Below, piece after piece: positions 8,690 through 16,406 of a stretch of 28,856 nucleotides of DNA. Each line of letters begins with the position of its first letter. Within the stretch, counting starts at the first letter, position 1. The position numbers and the translations under genes were made by a program. The notes beneath the pieces were generated by a model that was given only the letters and a program-made list of their open reading frames with translations, searched no databases and was not told where the DNA came from. The stretch is from Deltaproteobacteria bacterium (GTDB taxonomy: Bacteria > Myxococcota_A > UBA9160 > UBA4427): positions 1-28,856 of the forward strand of contig DRKE01000287.1 of the NCBI GenBank assembly GCA_011051925.1. The letters run 5' to 3'.

Positions 8690-9398
8690 ATCTCGCGCCG
8701 ATCGTCCCCTGGTCGAGGTCCGGGGCCTGACGCGCTCCTTCGAAAGCGGCGGGGGAACGATCGAGGTCCTTCGCGGGCTCGATCTGGATATCGCGAAGGG
8801 CGATCGGATCGCCATCGTCGGTCAGTCCGGCGTCGGCAAGTCGACGCTCCTGCACATCCTCGGCACCCTCGACCATCCGACCTCGGGCGAACTCTTCTTC
8901 CGCGGCGAGAACGTCTTCGACCGTTCGCGGGAAGCGCTGGCCGGACTGCGCGGTCGCTTCATCGGTTTCGTCTTCCAGTTCCACCATCTGCTGCCGGAAT
9001 TCAGCGCGATCGAGAACGTGATGATGCCCGGACTGATCCAGGGCATCGGGCGGGCGGAGATGAGGACACGAAGCGAGGTCATGCTCGGGGATGTCGGGCT
9101 GGGTCATCGCCTCGATCAGGCGGTCGGAAAGCTGTCGGGCGGAGAACGGCAACGGGTCGCCGTCGCGCGGGCGCTCGTACTCGATCCGCCCCTCGTCCTG
9201 GCGGACGAGCCGACGGGGAATCTCGATCCGGCGACGGGCGACCAGGTCGCGGAACTGCTCTTCGAGATGAATCGCACCCGGGGAACCACCCTGGTCGTCG
9301 TGACCCACAGCAAGCGGATGGCGGAAAGGCTCGGCCGCGTCCTCGTCCTTTCCGAAGGTCGACTTCACGACGAGGCTCCCGGCTCGGCAGTCGTGTGA
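8682..9398 (+). CDS. lolD: Lipoprotein-releasing ABC transporter ATPase
   Basis: LolD powers release of outer-membrane lipoproteins. The 238-residue ATPase shows Walker A GQSGVGKS (47-54), a Q-loop with FVFQFHHLLPEF characteristic of the LolD/MacB group, signature LSGGERQ (151-157), Walker B LVLADEP (171-177) and the switch His in VVTHS (His209). It overlaps the permease gene by 8 nt, which strengthens the pairing. The C-terminal extension is short. It is the last gene before a 305-bp gap and is probably the end of the transcription unit. Confidence 0.96.
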   Translation: MNESRADRPLVEVRGLTRSFESGGGTIEVLRGLDLDIAKGDRIAIVGQSGVGKSTLLHILGTLDHPTSGELFFRGENVFDRSREALAGLRGRFIGFVFQFHHLLPEFSAIENVMMPGLIQGIGRAEMRTRSEVMLGDVGLGHRLDQAVGKLSGGERQRVAVARALVLDPPLVLADEPTGNLDPATGDQVAELLFEMNRTRGTTLVVVTHSKRMAERLGRVLVLSEGRLHDEAPGSAVV

Positions 9399-9483
9399 GC
9401 GCTCGATCGGCTCGGGGGTCGCTTCGCGATGGGGACCGGATTCGTCGCAAGCGGCCTTGGACACCGCGCTACATGGGCCGGTT

Positions 9484-9512
9484 GCACGCGTCCGGACGCG
9501 GGTGCCGATTTT
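9484..9512 (+). terminator. Possible intrinsic terminator after lolD
   Basis: GCACGCGT and ACGC..GTGC can pair around a CCGG loop with a two-G bulge (9484-9505); four T residues follow at 9509-9512. The stem is bulged and the T-run is short, so support is modest. Confidence 0.3.
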
Positions 9513-9576
9513 CCGGGAGCGGGTCGGGAAGTCGCTAACTCCGCGGGATTGCGGGATTTCTCGAGGGGCTTCCGGC

Positions 9577-9605
9577 TTGAAAGCCGATCGGACGTCGCAT
9601 ACCTT
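9577..9605 (+). promoter_or_regulatory. Candidate promoter for bamA
   Basis: TTGAAA (9577-9582), a 17-nt spacer, then TACCTT (9600-9605), which keeps T1, A2 and T6 of the -10 consensus. The predicted transcript start is near 9612, giving a leader of about 90 nt before the TTG start at 9704. No sigmaE-type GGAACTT element was seen. Confidence 0.3.
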
Positions 9606-9608
9606 CCG

Positions 9609-9625
9609 CGGCACTCGAAGTGCCG
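9609..9625 (+). other. Hairpin in the bamA leader
   Basis: CGGCACT and AGTGCCG form a perfect 7-bp stem around a 3-nt CGA loop. It lies at the predicted 5' end of the bamA transcript, where it could stabilise the message. Function is not known. Confidence 0.4.
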
Positions 9626-9694
9626 ATCGAGAGGTGGCGGAACCCTTCCCGGGTGGGATCCGATGCGGCTTCGGCCGGACGGACACGGCCTTCT

Positions 9695-9706
9695 GGAGAT
9701 CCATTG
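9695..9706 (+). promoter_or_regulatory. bamA ribosome binding site and TTG start
   Basis: GGAG at 9695-9698 precedes TTG 9704 by 5 nt. This start gives a conventional signal peptide; earlier in-frame starts would put about 28 Arg/Ser/Pro-rich residues before it. GTG 9728 is the alternative and would leave a short, poorly charged n-region. Confidence 0.5.
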
Positions 9707-12700
9707 CAGCGCAGCGATCGAGCAGGGGTGGGGCGTGCGGTGTTGCTCGCACTCGCGTTGCTTCTCGCCGGATTCCCGGCCGGGATGCGGGCCCGAGCCC
9801 GATCGCCCGAAGGGCCCGTCGAGTACGGCGCGATCGACGCGCCGCTCTCGGCACCGATGCGCATCGTGGTGCTGCCCTTTCGTGTACACAGTGCGGACAC
9901 GCTCGACTTCCTGGCGGGCGAACTCGACGTCCTGTTGGCCCAGCGGATCGAAGCCGGGGGCGAAGTCAGCGCCGTGGCCTGGCGTGATTTCGTCAAGGGG
10001 GCGGGGTCGGGCCGATTCGATGCGGGTCGCTTCGATGACGATCCGTCCGATCCCGACTCGACGTCGGCGGATCGTTCCGATCGCGCGTTGCAGAAGCTGG
10101 CGCGGGAGGCCGGCTTCGATGCCGTCGTCTCCGGGAGCCTGACGGAACTGGCAGAACGTTTCAGTCTCGACATCCGGGTGGTTCCTGCGGATCGGGGCGG
10201 GGCCGCGACGAGTCTCGTGCTCGCCGCGGGCAGCGATCGTGAACTTCTCGATCGGCTGGGGGAACTCGCGGAGAGGATCTCTTCGGCCGTCAAGGGGGGA
10301 ACACCCGATCGGATCGTCGGGATCCGTTTCGAGGGCGCGGATTCGCTCGAAGCGGATCTGAAGGGGAAGCTGGCCGTGCATCGGGGTGGGATCTTCGACC
10401 CCGTCCAGGCCGAGGCCGATCGGCGAGCGATGGCCGCGGACCCGCGCGTCGCCAACGCGACGCTGAGAACGATTCCCGTCGAGGGAGGCGTCGAACTCGT
10501 CTACAAGATCCTGCCTGCCCAGCGGATTCTCGGAGAAGAGGTTCGGGTCGGCTCCCGACTCCAGGTCGCGGAGGTCGTGATCCGAGGGAACAAGCGGGTC
10601 GACGAGGATGCGATCCGGGCACGCATCCATACGGCCGAGGGGCGACCCTACGATGCGACCCAGATCGCCAGGGATGTCCGGGCGATCTTCGCGCAGGGTT
10701 TCTTCCGGGACGTCCAGGTACTCGCGGAAGAAACGCCGCTTGGGTTGCGGGTGATCTTCGAAGTCGAAGAGAACCCCGTCGTCCGGGAGATCGCCGTGTC
10801 GGGGAACGACGAGATCGACGCCGACAAGATCAAGGAAGCCCTGACGTTGACGACGGGGGCGCCACTCGATTATCCGCTGTTGCGCGAGAATACCGAGCGT
10901 GTAAAGGCTCTCTATCGCAGCGAAGGCTACTACCTGGCGAAGGTCGCGTACGAGATCGAGGAGATCTCCGACGGTTCGGTTGCCGTCAACTTCGTGGTCG
11001 ACGAGAACGAGAAGCTGAAGCTGCGCGCGATCGAATTCGAAGGCAACGAGGCATTCAGCGATCGCGAGCTGCGCGAGGGATTCTCGACGAAACTGTGGCG
11101 GTTCTATTCGTTCGCGACGAGCTGGTTCGATCGGAGCGGGACCTACTCGGAGCCGATCTTCCTGCGTGATCTGCGGCTCGTCGAGAAGAAATACGCCGAC
11201 AACGGATACGTGCAGGCGCGCGTCGGGGAACCCGAGGTCACCGCCAACGAGGAAGGTCTCTTCCTGAAGGTCCAGATCGTGGAGGGTCCCCAGTACCGGG
11301 TCGGAAAACTGACACTCGAAGGGGATGACACGATCGATCTCGAGGCGCTCCGGAAGAAGATCCGCCTCGACGAAGGCGAGGTCTTCAATCGCTCGGATCT
11401 CACTTCGGATGTAGAGGTCCTCGAGTCGCACTATACGGACCGGGGATTCTTCTTCGCGAACGTGAATCCCATCACGCGAACTGATCCCGACGAACTGACG
11501 GTCGACGTCCAATTCGTCGTCGAGAAGGGGCCGCTCTACTTCGTCCGCAACATCGACATCCATGGCAACACGCGAACCGTCGATTCCGTCATCCGCCGTG
11601 AGGTCCGACTCGTGGAGGGCGAGCTCTATTCCGCCCGCGCGCTGCAGATCAGCAAGTTCCGGATCCGCCGCCTGGGCTTCTTCGAGGATGTGGCTTTCGA
11701 GCCGAATACGACGGAGGACCCGTCCGAGCTGGACCTCGACGTCAACGTCGTGGAACGGCCGACCGGAGCCTTCAGCTTCGGCGCGGGTTTCTCCTCGGCG
11801 GACAGCTTCATCTTCACCGCATCGCTATCGCAATCGAATCTCTTCGGCCGTGGCTACGGAGCGAACATCTCCGCGGACATCGGGGGGCGATCGAGCCGCT
11901 TCTTCATCTCCCTGACCGATCCCTATTTCCTGGGATCGACCTTCAGCTTCAACACGACGGCCTTCCTCACCCAGGTCCGTTTCAACGATTTCGAACAGGA
12001 CCAGCAGGGCGTCGAGATCGCCTTCGGCCATCCTTTGACGGTGGACAACCGCGCTTCGGTCTCCCTGCGCTACGGATTCTCCGAGCGCCGCGTCACCCAG
12101 AACACGAACCTGAACGCGCTGGCTGCCCCGATCTCCCGCCAGGTCCTGCAGGGCCGGCAGAGTACGAGCCGGATCGGTCTCTCCCTCGGCATCGACACGC
12201 GCAACGACCGGTTCGCCCCCACGTCGGGCTATGCGGCCAGTGGCACGATCGAATATGCCGGCCTGGGGGGGTTTTCGAGATTCCTCAGTATCGAGGGCCG
12301 CGCGGGATATTTCTTCGGCGCCCCTGACTGGCTCTTCGAGCGTTCGACCTTCGTGATCAGCGCCCGAGCGGGATTCGCGCTGCCCTTCAATCACGTCAGC
12401 GACTTCGATCTGGCGGTCCAGGGGTCGACGATCTGCGCGAATCCGTCGAATTGCATGAATGCTGGAAACCTGGACCAGATCGATGACGACATCCGGCTGC
12501 CCCTGACGGAGCGTTATTTCATGGGGGGACTCGGCACGACGAGACTTCGGGGCTACAAGGGGCGTTCCGTCGGCCCGCGCCGGCCGGAGCTGCGGTTCAC
12601 CGACCTGGGGTCGGGACGCGTCTACCACCCGGTCGGGACGCGGTTGATCAGCAATCCCGCCACGGGTCAGCTGTCGACGCTCTGTGATGATACGCGGACG

Positions 12701-13069
12701 AGCGGAAATTTCGGAAACGGCAACGGGCGTTGCAATTCCCTCGGCGACAAGAGAATCGACGACTTCGACGACATCGACGAGGCCCAGGTCATCGGTGGAA
12801 GTTCCTTCATCAGCACGAGTCTGGAGTATCGTTTTCCGATCTCCGAACAGATCGGCCTGATGGGCTTCGGCTTCGTCGACGGGGGGAACGCCTTCGTCGA
12901 AGACGATGTCCTGTTCGATGTGACACACTGGCGCTACGGTTACGGCGGCGGCGTGCTGTGGTTCTCGCCATTCGGGCCGCTCCAGTTGGTCCTCGGATTT
13001 CCGATCGACCCGCGATCCGACGAGCAGAGTCCGGTCTTCGAGTTCTCGGTCGGTGCGCTCGGAATCTGA
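9704..13069 (+). CDS. bamA: BamA outer-membrane protein assembly factor, extended form
   Basis: BamA inserts beta-barrel proteins into the outer membrane. From TTG 9704 it is 1121 residues, against about 810 in E. coli. A signal peptide (Arg-rich n-region, AVLLALALLLAG core) is followed by an alpha/beta domain at about 51-198 (MRIVVLPFRV...) resembling the TolB-N/LpoB/FlgO fold. Six POTRA-like repeats follow (about 202-274, 286-358, 359-438, 439-530, 531-612, 613-684), each with the G-N/D-x-x-I and GYF/GFF pattern. The beta-barrel spans about 686-1121 and carries the conserved RGY of loop 6 (949-951). All four cysteines (911, 917, 994, 1010) lie in predicted surface loops. It is followed by skp and lpx genes, a classical bam-skp-lpx arrangement. 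Confidence 0.93.
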   Translation: MQRSDRAGVGRAVLLALALLLAGFPAGMRARARSPEGPVEYGAIDAPLSAPMRIVVLPFRVHSADTLDFLAGELDVLLAQRIEAGGEVSAVAWRDFVKGAGSGRFDAGRFDDDPSDPDSTSADRSDRALQKLAREAGFDAVVSGSLTELAERFSLDIRVVPADRGGAATSLVLAAGSDRELLDRLGELAERISSAVKGGTPDRIVGIRFEGADSLEADLKGKLAVHRGGIFDPVQAEADRRAMAADPRVANATLRTIPVEGGVELVYKILPAQRILGEEVRVGSRLQVAEVVIRGNKRVDEDAIRARIHTAEGRPYDATQIARDVRAIFAQGFFRDVQVLAEETPLGLRVIFEVEENPVVREIAVSGNDEIDADKIKEALTLTTGAPLDYPLLRENTERVKALYRSEGYYLAKVAYEIEEISDGSVAVNFVVDENEKLKLRAIEFEGNEAFSDRELREGFSTKLWRFYSFATSWFDRSGTYSEPIFLRDLRLVEKKYADNGYVQARVGEPEVTANEEGLFLKVQIVEGPQYRVGKLTLEGDDTIDLEALRKKIRLDEGEVFNRSDLTSDVEVLESHYTDRGFFFANVNPITRTDPDELTVDVQFVVEKGPLYFVRNIDIHGNTRTVDSVIRREVRLVEGELYSARALQISKFRIRRLGFFEDVAFEPNTTEDPSELDLDVNVVERPTGAFSFGAGFSSADSFIFTASLSQSNLFGRGYGANISADIGGRSSRFFISLTDPYFLGSTFSFNTTAFLTQVRFNDFEQDQQGVEIAFGHPLTVDNRASVSLRYGFSERRVTQNTNLNALAAPISRQVLQGRQSTSRIGLSLGIDTRNDRFAPTSGYAASGTIEYAGLGGFSRFLSIEGRAGYFFGAPDWLFERSTFVISARAGFALPFNHVSDFDLAVQGSTICANPSNCMNAGNLDQIDDDIRLPLTERYFMGGLGTTRLRGYKGRSVGPRRPELRFTDLGSGRVYHPVGTRLISNPATGQLSTLCDDTRTSGNFGNGNGRCNSLGDKRIDDFDDIDEAQVIGGSSFISTSLEYRFPISEQIGLMGFGFVDGGNAFVEDDVLFDVTHWRYGYGGGVLWFSPFGPLQLVLGFPIDPRSDEQSPVFEFSVGALGI

Positions 13070-13258
13070 CGTGGGTCTCGGCGGCGGCTGATTCCGTCCG
13101 GGGGGCCGGGCCGCCGGAGACGGGGAGAGCCGTCGGTCCGACCGGGGGGACGAGGTCCCTGCCGCGCTACGAGCCTGGATGGGCCGTGTGGGATCGTGTG
13201 GAATGAAGGCGCTGGAAGAAGCCACGTACATGAACAGAACCGGGGGGTCGCAAAGACC
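13070..13258 (+). other. Intergenic region between bamA and skp
   Basis: 189 bp, G-rich. CCGTC at 13094-13098 can pair with GACGG at 13119-13123, extended by CGG/CCG, giving a GC-rich hairpin without a T-run. This could attenuate or stabilise the message between bamA and skp. No conserved ORF was recognised. Confidence 0.4.
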
Positions 13259-13780
13259 ATGAGAATCCAGAAAGTCATCCTGTTGATCGCCATGGCCCTG
13301 TTGCTGGGCTGGGGACTCGGTGCGACCGACGATCGGGCCAAGATCGGCTTCGTCGACGTCGAGCAGGTGCTCGCGACCGTCGACCAGGGCAAGGAAGCCC
13401 GGGAAGAACTCGAACGGAAATCGCGCGCTGCCCAGGGGCGATTGGCTCCTCTCGTCGAACAGATCGAATCGCTGCAGAAGGAGCTGAAGGCCAAGCAGTT
13501 CGTGATGTCCGAGGAGGCCGTGCGCGCGAAGCAGCTCGATCTGGTCGAGTTGAAGAATCGCTACGAGACGAAGGCAAAGGAGGAGGAGGGGCAGTTCAAG
13601 ATCGATCAGCAGCGATTGATCGGGCCGCTGATCGAGAAGCTCGAAGCGGTGATCAAGGAGGTCGGTCGCGAGAACGGCTATTCGATGATCCTGCGGATCG
13701 ACGCGCCGAGCCTCGTCTACGCTCGAGAAGCGCTCGATACGACGGACCTCGTCATCAAGAAGTTCAACGGAAAGAACTGA
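13259..13780 (+). CDS. skp: Skp/OmpH periplasmic chaperone
   Basis: Skp holds unfolded outer-membrane proteins in the periplasm for BamA. ATG 13259 gives 173 residues beginning MRIQKVILLIAMALLLGWG, a clear signal peptide. The mature protein starts with the family strand KIGFVDVEQVL, then a long charged coiled coil (about 45-125), then the closing YSMILRIDAPSLVYA strand and a DLVIKKFN tail typical of OmpH. A longer frame from 13196 would add 21 residues before the signal peptide and is not preferred. G-rich sequence at 13242-13247 is a weak ribosome site. Confidence 0.93.
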   Translation: MRIQKVILLIAMALLLGWGLGATDDRAKIGFVDVEQVLATVDQGKEAREELERKSRAAQGRLAPLVEQIESLQKELKAKQFVMSEEAVRAKQLDLVELKNRYETKAKEEEGQFKIDQQRLIGPLIEKLEAVIKEVGRENGYSMILRIDAPSLVYAREALDTTDLVIKKFNGKN

Positions 13781-13783
13781 GCA

Positions 13784-14560
13784 TTGCCCGAGATCCACCC
13801 GACTGCGTGTGTCGAAGACGGCGCGATCCTCGCCGATGACGTCGTGGTCGGGCCTTTCACCTTCGTCGGTCGCGAGGTCGAACTCGGACCGCGGGTGGAG
13901 GTCGGTGCCCACGTGACGCTGATGGGGCGAACCCGGATCGGTGCCGATTGTCGGATCTTCCCCCAGGCGTGTCTGGGTGGCGAGCCCCAGGACCGGGCCT
14001 TCGATGGGGAGTCGACCCGTCTCGAGATCGGCGCACGAACGCAGATCCGCGAGCAGGTGACGATCCATGTCGGGACCTCGCGGGGGGGAGGCTGTACCCG
14101 GATCGGCGAGGACAACTACCTGATGAACGGGGCCCATATCGGCCACGATTGCCAGATCGGCGATCATACGATCATCGCGAGCTTCTGTGGCCTGGCCGGC
14201 CACGCCCGGGTCGATGATTTCGCGGTCCTGGGAGCCTATACGGGTCTGCATCAACACGCGCGGGTGGGCGAGTCGGTCATGGCCGCCGGCGGGTCGAAGC
14301 TTTCCCTCGACGCACCGCCCTTCTCGATGGTTGCGGGGGATCGCGCGCGGCTGGTCGGTCTGAACTCGGTCGGTCTCCGACGGCGCGGTCTGCCGCCCGA
14401 GACGTGTCGCCAGATCAAACGCGCCTTCCATCTGATCTTCCGATCGAGGCTTCGACTCGAAGAGGCGCTCGCTCGAGTGGGAGCGGAACTTGGCGGCGTG
14501 CCCGAAGTCGAGCGTCTCGTGTCCTTCCTGAGGAAGACCGAGCGCGGATTCTGTCGCTGA
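13784..14560 (+). CDS. lpxA: UDP-GlcNAc (or diamino analogue) O/N-acyltransferase
   Basis: LpxA performs the first acylation of lipid A synthesis. The 258-residue left-handed beta-helix protein shows hexapeptide repeats throughout, catalytic His121 in AHIGHDC (E. coli His125), LAGH (E. coli His144) and the helical C-terminal domain. The acyl-length residue equivalent to E. coli Gly173 is Gly169, which suggests a long (C14-like) hydroxyacyl chain. TTG 13784 lies 3 nt after the skp stop; no ATG is near. fabZ and lpxD, which often separate skp from lpxA, are missing. The GnnA-like gene downstream raises the chance that the substrate is a 3-amino UDP-GlcNAc. Confidence 0.95.
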   Translation: MPEIHPTACVEDGAILADDVVVGPFTFVGREVELGPRVEVGAHVTLMGRTRIGADCRIFPQACLGGEPQDRAFDGESTRLEIGARTQIREQVTIHVGTSRGGGCTRIGEDNYLMNGAHIGHDCQIGDHTIIASFCGLAGHARVDDFAVLGAYTGLHQHARVGESVMAAGGSKLSLDAPPFSMVAGDRARLVGLNSVGLRRRGLPPETCRQIKRAFHLIFRSRLRLEEALARVGAELGGVPEVERLVSFLRKTERGFCR

Positions 14561-14568
14561 GGTCGGGA

Positions 14569-15417
14569 ATGGACGAGGCCCCTGTCGAAGATCGCTCGCT
14601 CGGTCTCATCGCGGGTGCGGGTGCGCTCCCGGTCGAAGCGGCACGGCTCCTGGCTCGTGAGGGCTACGACCTTCGCGCCGTCGCCTTCGAGGGATTGACC
14701 GGTCCGGAGCTCGGCGTCGGAGTCCGGGAGACGCGCTGGCTCCGGCTCGGCCGTCTTCAGGACATGGCCGAGGCTCTTCGGGAGATGGCTGTCGATCGGC
14801 TGCTGCTGCTCGGGAAGGTGCCGAAGGCGCTGCTGTTCGAAGACGAAGGCGTCGCGGAACCCGATGAAGAAGCCCTCCGGCTGCTCGCGGCGTCGCGAGA
14901 CCATGGCGATGCGGCCCTGATGGGCGCGATCGCGGGTTGGCTCGAAGACCGTGGCTTCGAACTCTGCGCCCAGGACAGGCTGCTTTCGTCGATGTTGGCA
15001 CCCGAAGGGACGATCGGCGCTCGCGCCCCGAGCGAAGTCGAGCGCGCCGATCTTGCCGTCGGCCTTCCCGTCGCCACGCGATTGGGGCAGGTGGGCGTCG
15101 GCCAATGTGTCGTCGTCAAACAGGGCAGCGTGCTCGCCCTGGAGGCGATCGAGGGAACCGACGCGACGATCCGTCGCGCAGGACAGCTCGGCGGGGCGGG
15201 TGCCACCGTGATCAAGCGCGCCGGGCCGGACCAGGATCGGCGTTTCGATCTTCCGGCCGTCGGAGTCGGAACGATCGAAGCGATCGAGGCCGCTCGTGCC
15301 TCCGCGCTGGCGATCGAGGCCGGTACGACGCTGATCGTCGATCGGGCGTCGATGATCTCGGCGGCCGATCGCGCGGGAATCGCCGTCTGGGGGTTCCGCC
15401 CGGATCACGGGGCATGA
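14569..15417 (+). CDS. lpxI: UDP-2,3-diacylglucosamine pyrophosphatase LpxI
   Basis: LpxI hydrolyses UDP-2,3-diacylglucosamine to lipid X and replaces LpxH in many alpha- and deltaproteobacteria. ATG 14569, preceded by GAGG at 14559-14562, gives 282 residues, close to the usual length of about 270-280. The N-terminus has the family segment GLIAGAGALPVEAARLL. The C-terminal domain contains IKRAGPDQDRRFDLPAVG, which corresponds to the catalytic Asp region of Caulobacter LpxI, followed by EAGTTLIVD and IAVWGF. An open frame extending back to 14404 lies inside lpxA and is not the start. Confidence 0.93.
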   Translation: MDEAPVEDRSLGLIAGAGALPVEAARLLAREGYDLRAVAFEGLTGPELGVGVRETRWLRLGRLQDMAEALREMAVDRLLLLGKVPKALLFEDEGVAEPDEEALRLLAASRDHGDAALMGAIAGWLEDRGFELCAQDRLLSSMLAPEGTIGARAPSEVERADLAVGLPVATRLGQVGVGQCVVVKQGSVLALEAIEGTDATIRRAGQLGGAGATVIKRAGPDQDRRFDLPAVGVGTIEAIEAARASALAIEAGTTLIVDRASMISAADRAGIAVWGFRPDHGA

Positions 15418-16406
15418 GGGCCGAGATGCGGGTCGGGATCGTCGGGGCGGGTCCGATGGGGCGGCTGCACGCGAAGACGGTCTCCCGGGCGGCCGAACGG
15501 GGGGAGGGTTGTGTCCTGGCCTCGGTCGTGGACCGTCACCTCGGACGGGCGGAGCGACTCGCAGCGGAGTTCGGAGCGCGGGCGACGAGCCGTCTCGATG
15601 ACGTCACGGACGAACTCGACGCGGTGATCGTCGCGGTGCCCACCGCTTCCCACGCCCCATTGGGCCGGAGCCTGCTGGACAAAGGCCTCGACCTCCTGAT
15701 CGAGAAGCCCCTGGCGACGACGGTATCCGAGGCAGAGGCGCTTTGTCGGCTCGCGTCGGAACGGAACGTGATCCTGCAGGTCGGACACGTCGAATGGTTC
15801 AACCCCGCGTGGCGGGAGGCCGCGGGATTGGCGGGAAAGGCCCGCTCGATCCTCGTGGAACGTTTCAATCCTCCCAGTCGTCGGGGACTCGACATCGACG
15901 TCGTCCAGGACTTCATGCTGCACGATCTCGATTGGGTGACGCGATATCTCGGGGAGGAGATCCTCGAACTCGAGGCCCGGGGGCGCTGCGTGGAAAACGA
16001 AGGCTACGACGAAGCGGAAGTGCGTCTCGTCTTCCGCTCGGGTTGCCGGGTCCGGCTGCGCGCGAGCCGCCTCCATGCCGATCGCCACCGGATCGTCCGG
16101 ATCGAGGGAGAGCGGGGATGTGCGACGGCGGATCTGCTGGCGCGTCGGCTCGTCACGTTCGAACCCCGTGACGGGGAACCGGCCGCCTCTCGCCGTTCGG
16201 CGGCGGCCCCGGATGCGGGGGGCCGAGTCGATCCCCTGGCGGCGCAGTGGCATGATTTCCTGCACGCCTGTGGAAGTCGAAGCGACCCCGAGACGGATGG
16301 CCGGGTCGGCATGATGGCCCTGGGATTGGTCGACCGCGTTCGCGCAGCGATCGCGGACGCGAAGGGGAGGTCGCCCCGTGACGACGATCCTGCTCTCGGC
16401 AGGTGA
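15414..16406 (+). CDS. Gfo/Idh/MocA oxidoreductase, possibly GnnA-like
   Basis: A 330-residue NAD(P)-dependent sugar dehydrogenase. The Rossmann motif is GIVGAGPMGRLHAK (8-21), the catalytic-Lys motif is EKPLA (98-102) and the active-site His-Asp is at 170-171 (FMLHDLDW). The sequence VGHVEWFNPAW resembles the GHxERFNPA signature of the branch that includes GnnA, which oxidises C3 of UDP-GlcNAc. A location between lpxI and lpxB supports a lipid A sugar substrate. GnnA normally needs the aminotransferase GnnB, and none is in this window. ATG 15414 overlaps lpxI by 4 nt; ATG 15426 is an alternative start. The family is certain, the substrate is inferred. Confidence 0.85.
   Translation: MRAEMRVGIVGAGPMGRLHAKTVSRAAERGEGCVLASVVDRHLGRAERLAAEFGARATSRLDDVTDELDAVIVAVPTASHAPLGRSLLDKGLDLLIEKPLATTVSEAEALCRLASERNVILQVGHVEWFNPAWREAAGLAGKARSILVERFNPPSRRGLDIDVVQDFMLHDLDWVTRYLGEEILELEARGRCVENEGYDEAEVRLVFRSGCRVRLRASRLHADRHRIVRIEGERGCATADLLARRLVTFEPRDGEPAASRRSAAAPDAGGRVDPLAAQWHDFLHACGSRSDPETDGRVGMMALGLVDRVRAAIADAKGRSPRDDDPALGR

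Larger units (their letters stand above)
9399..9703 (+). other. Intergenic region between lolD and bamA
   Basis: This is the only gene-free stretch over 300 bp. It holds an imperfect 10-bp inverted repeat (9447-9456 with 9476-9485, one mismatch), a short GC-rich hairpin followed by TTTT (9484-9512), a possible sigma70-type promoter (9577-9605) and a perfect 7-bp hairpin (9609-9625). No tRNA, riboswitch or conserved small ORF was recognised. Open frames running through it have no family resemblance. Confidence 0.6.

Noticed and set aside
9365..11563. Antisense open frame of 732 codons across bamA
   Set aside because: Opposite the BamA periplasmic domains; Arg/Asp-rich and without recognisable domains.
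13094..13123. GC-rich hairpin after bamA as an intrinsic terminator
   Set aside because: No T-run follows the stem.
11825..14431. Antisense open frame of 868 codons across bamA, skp and lpxA
   Set aside because: Covers three known genes on the other strand and has no motif.
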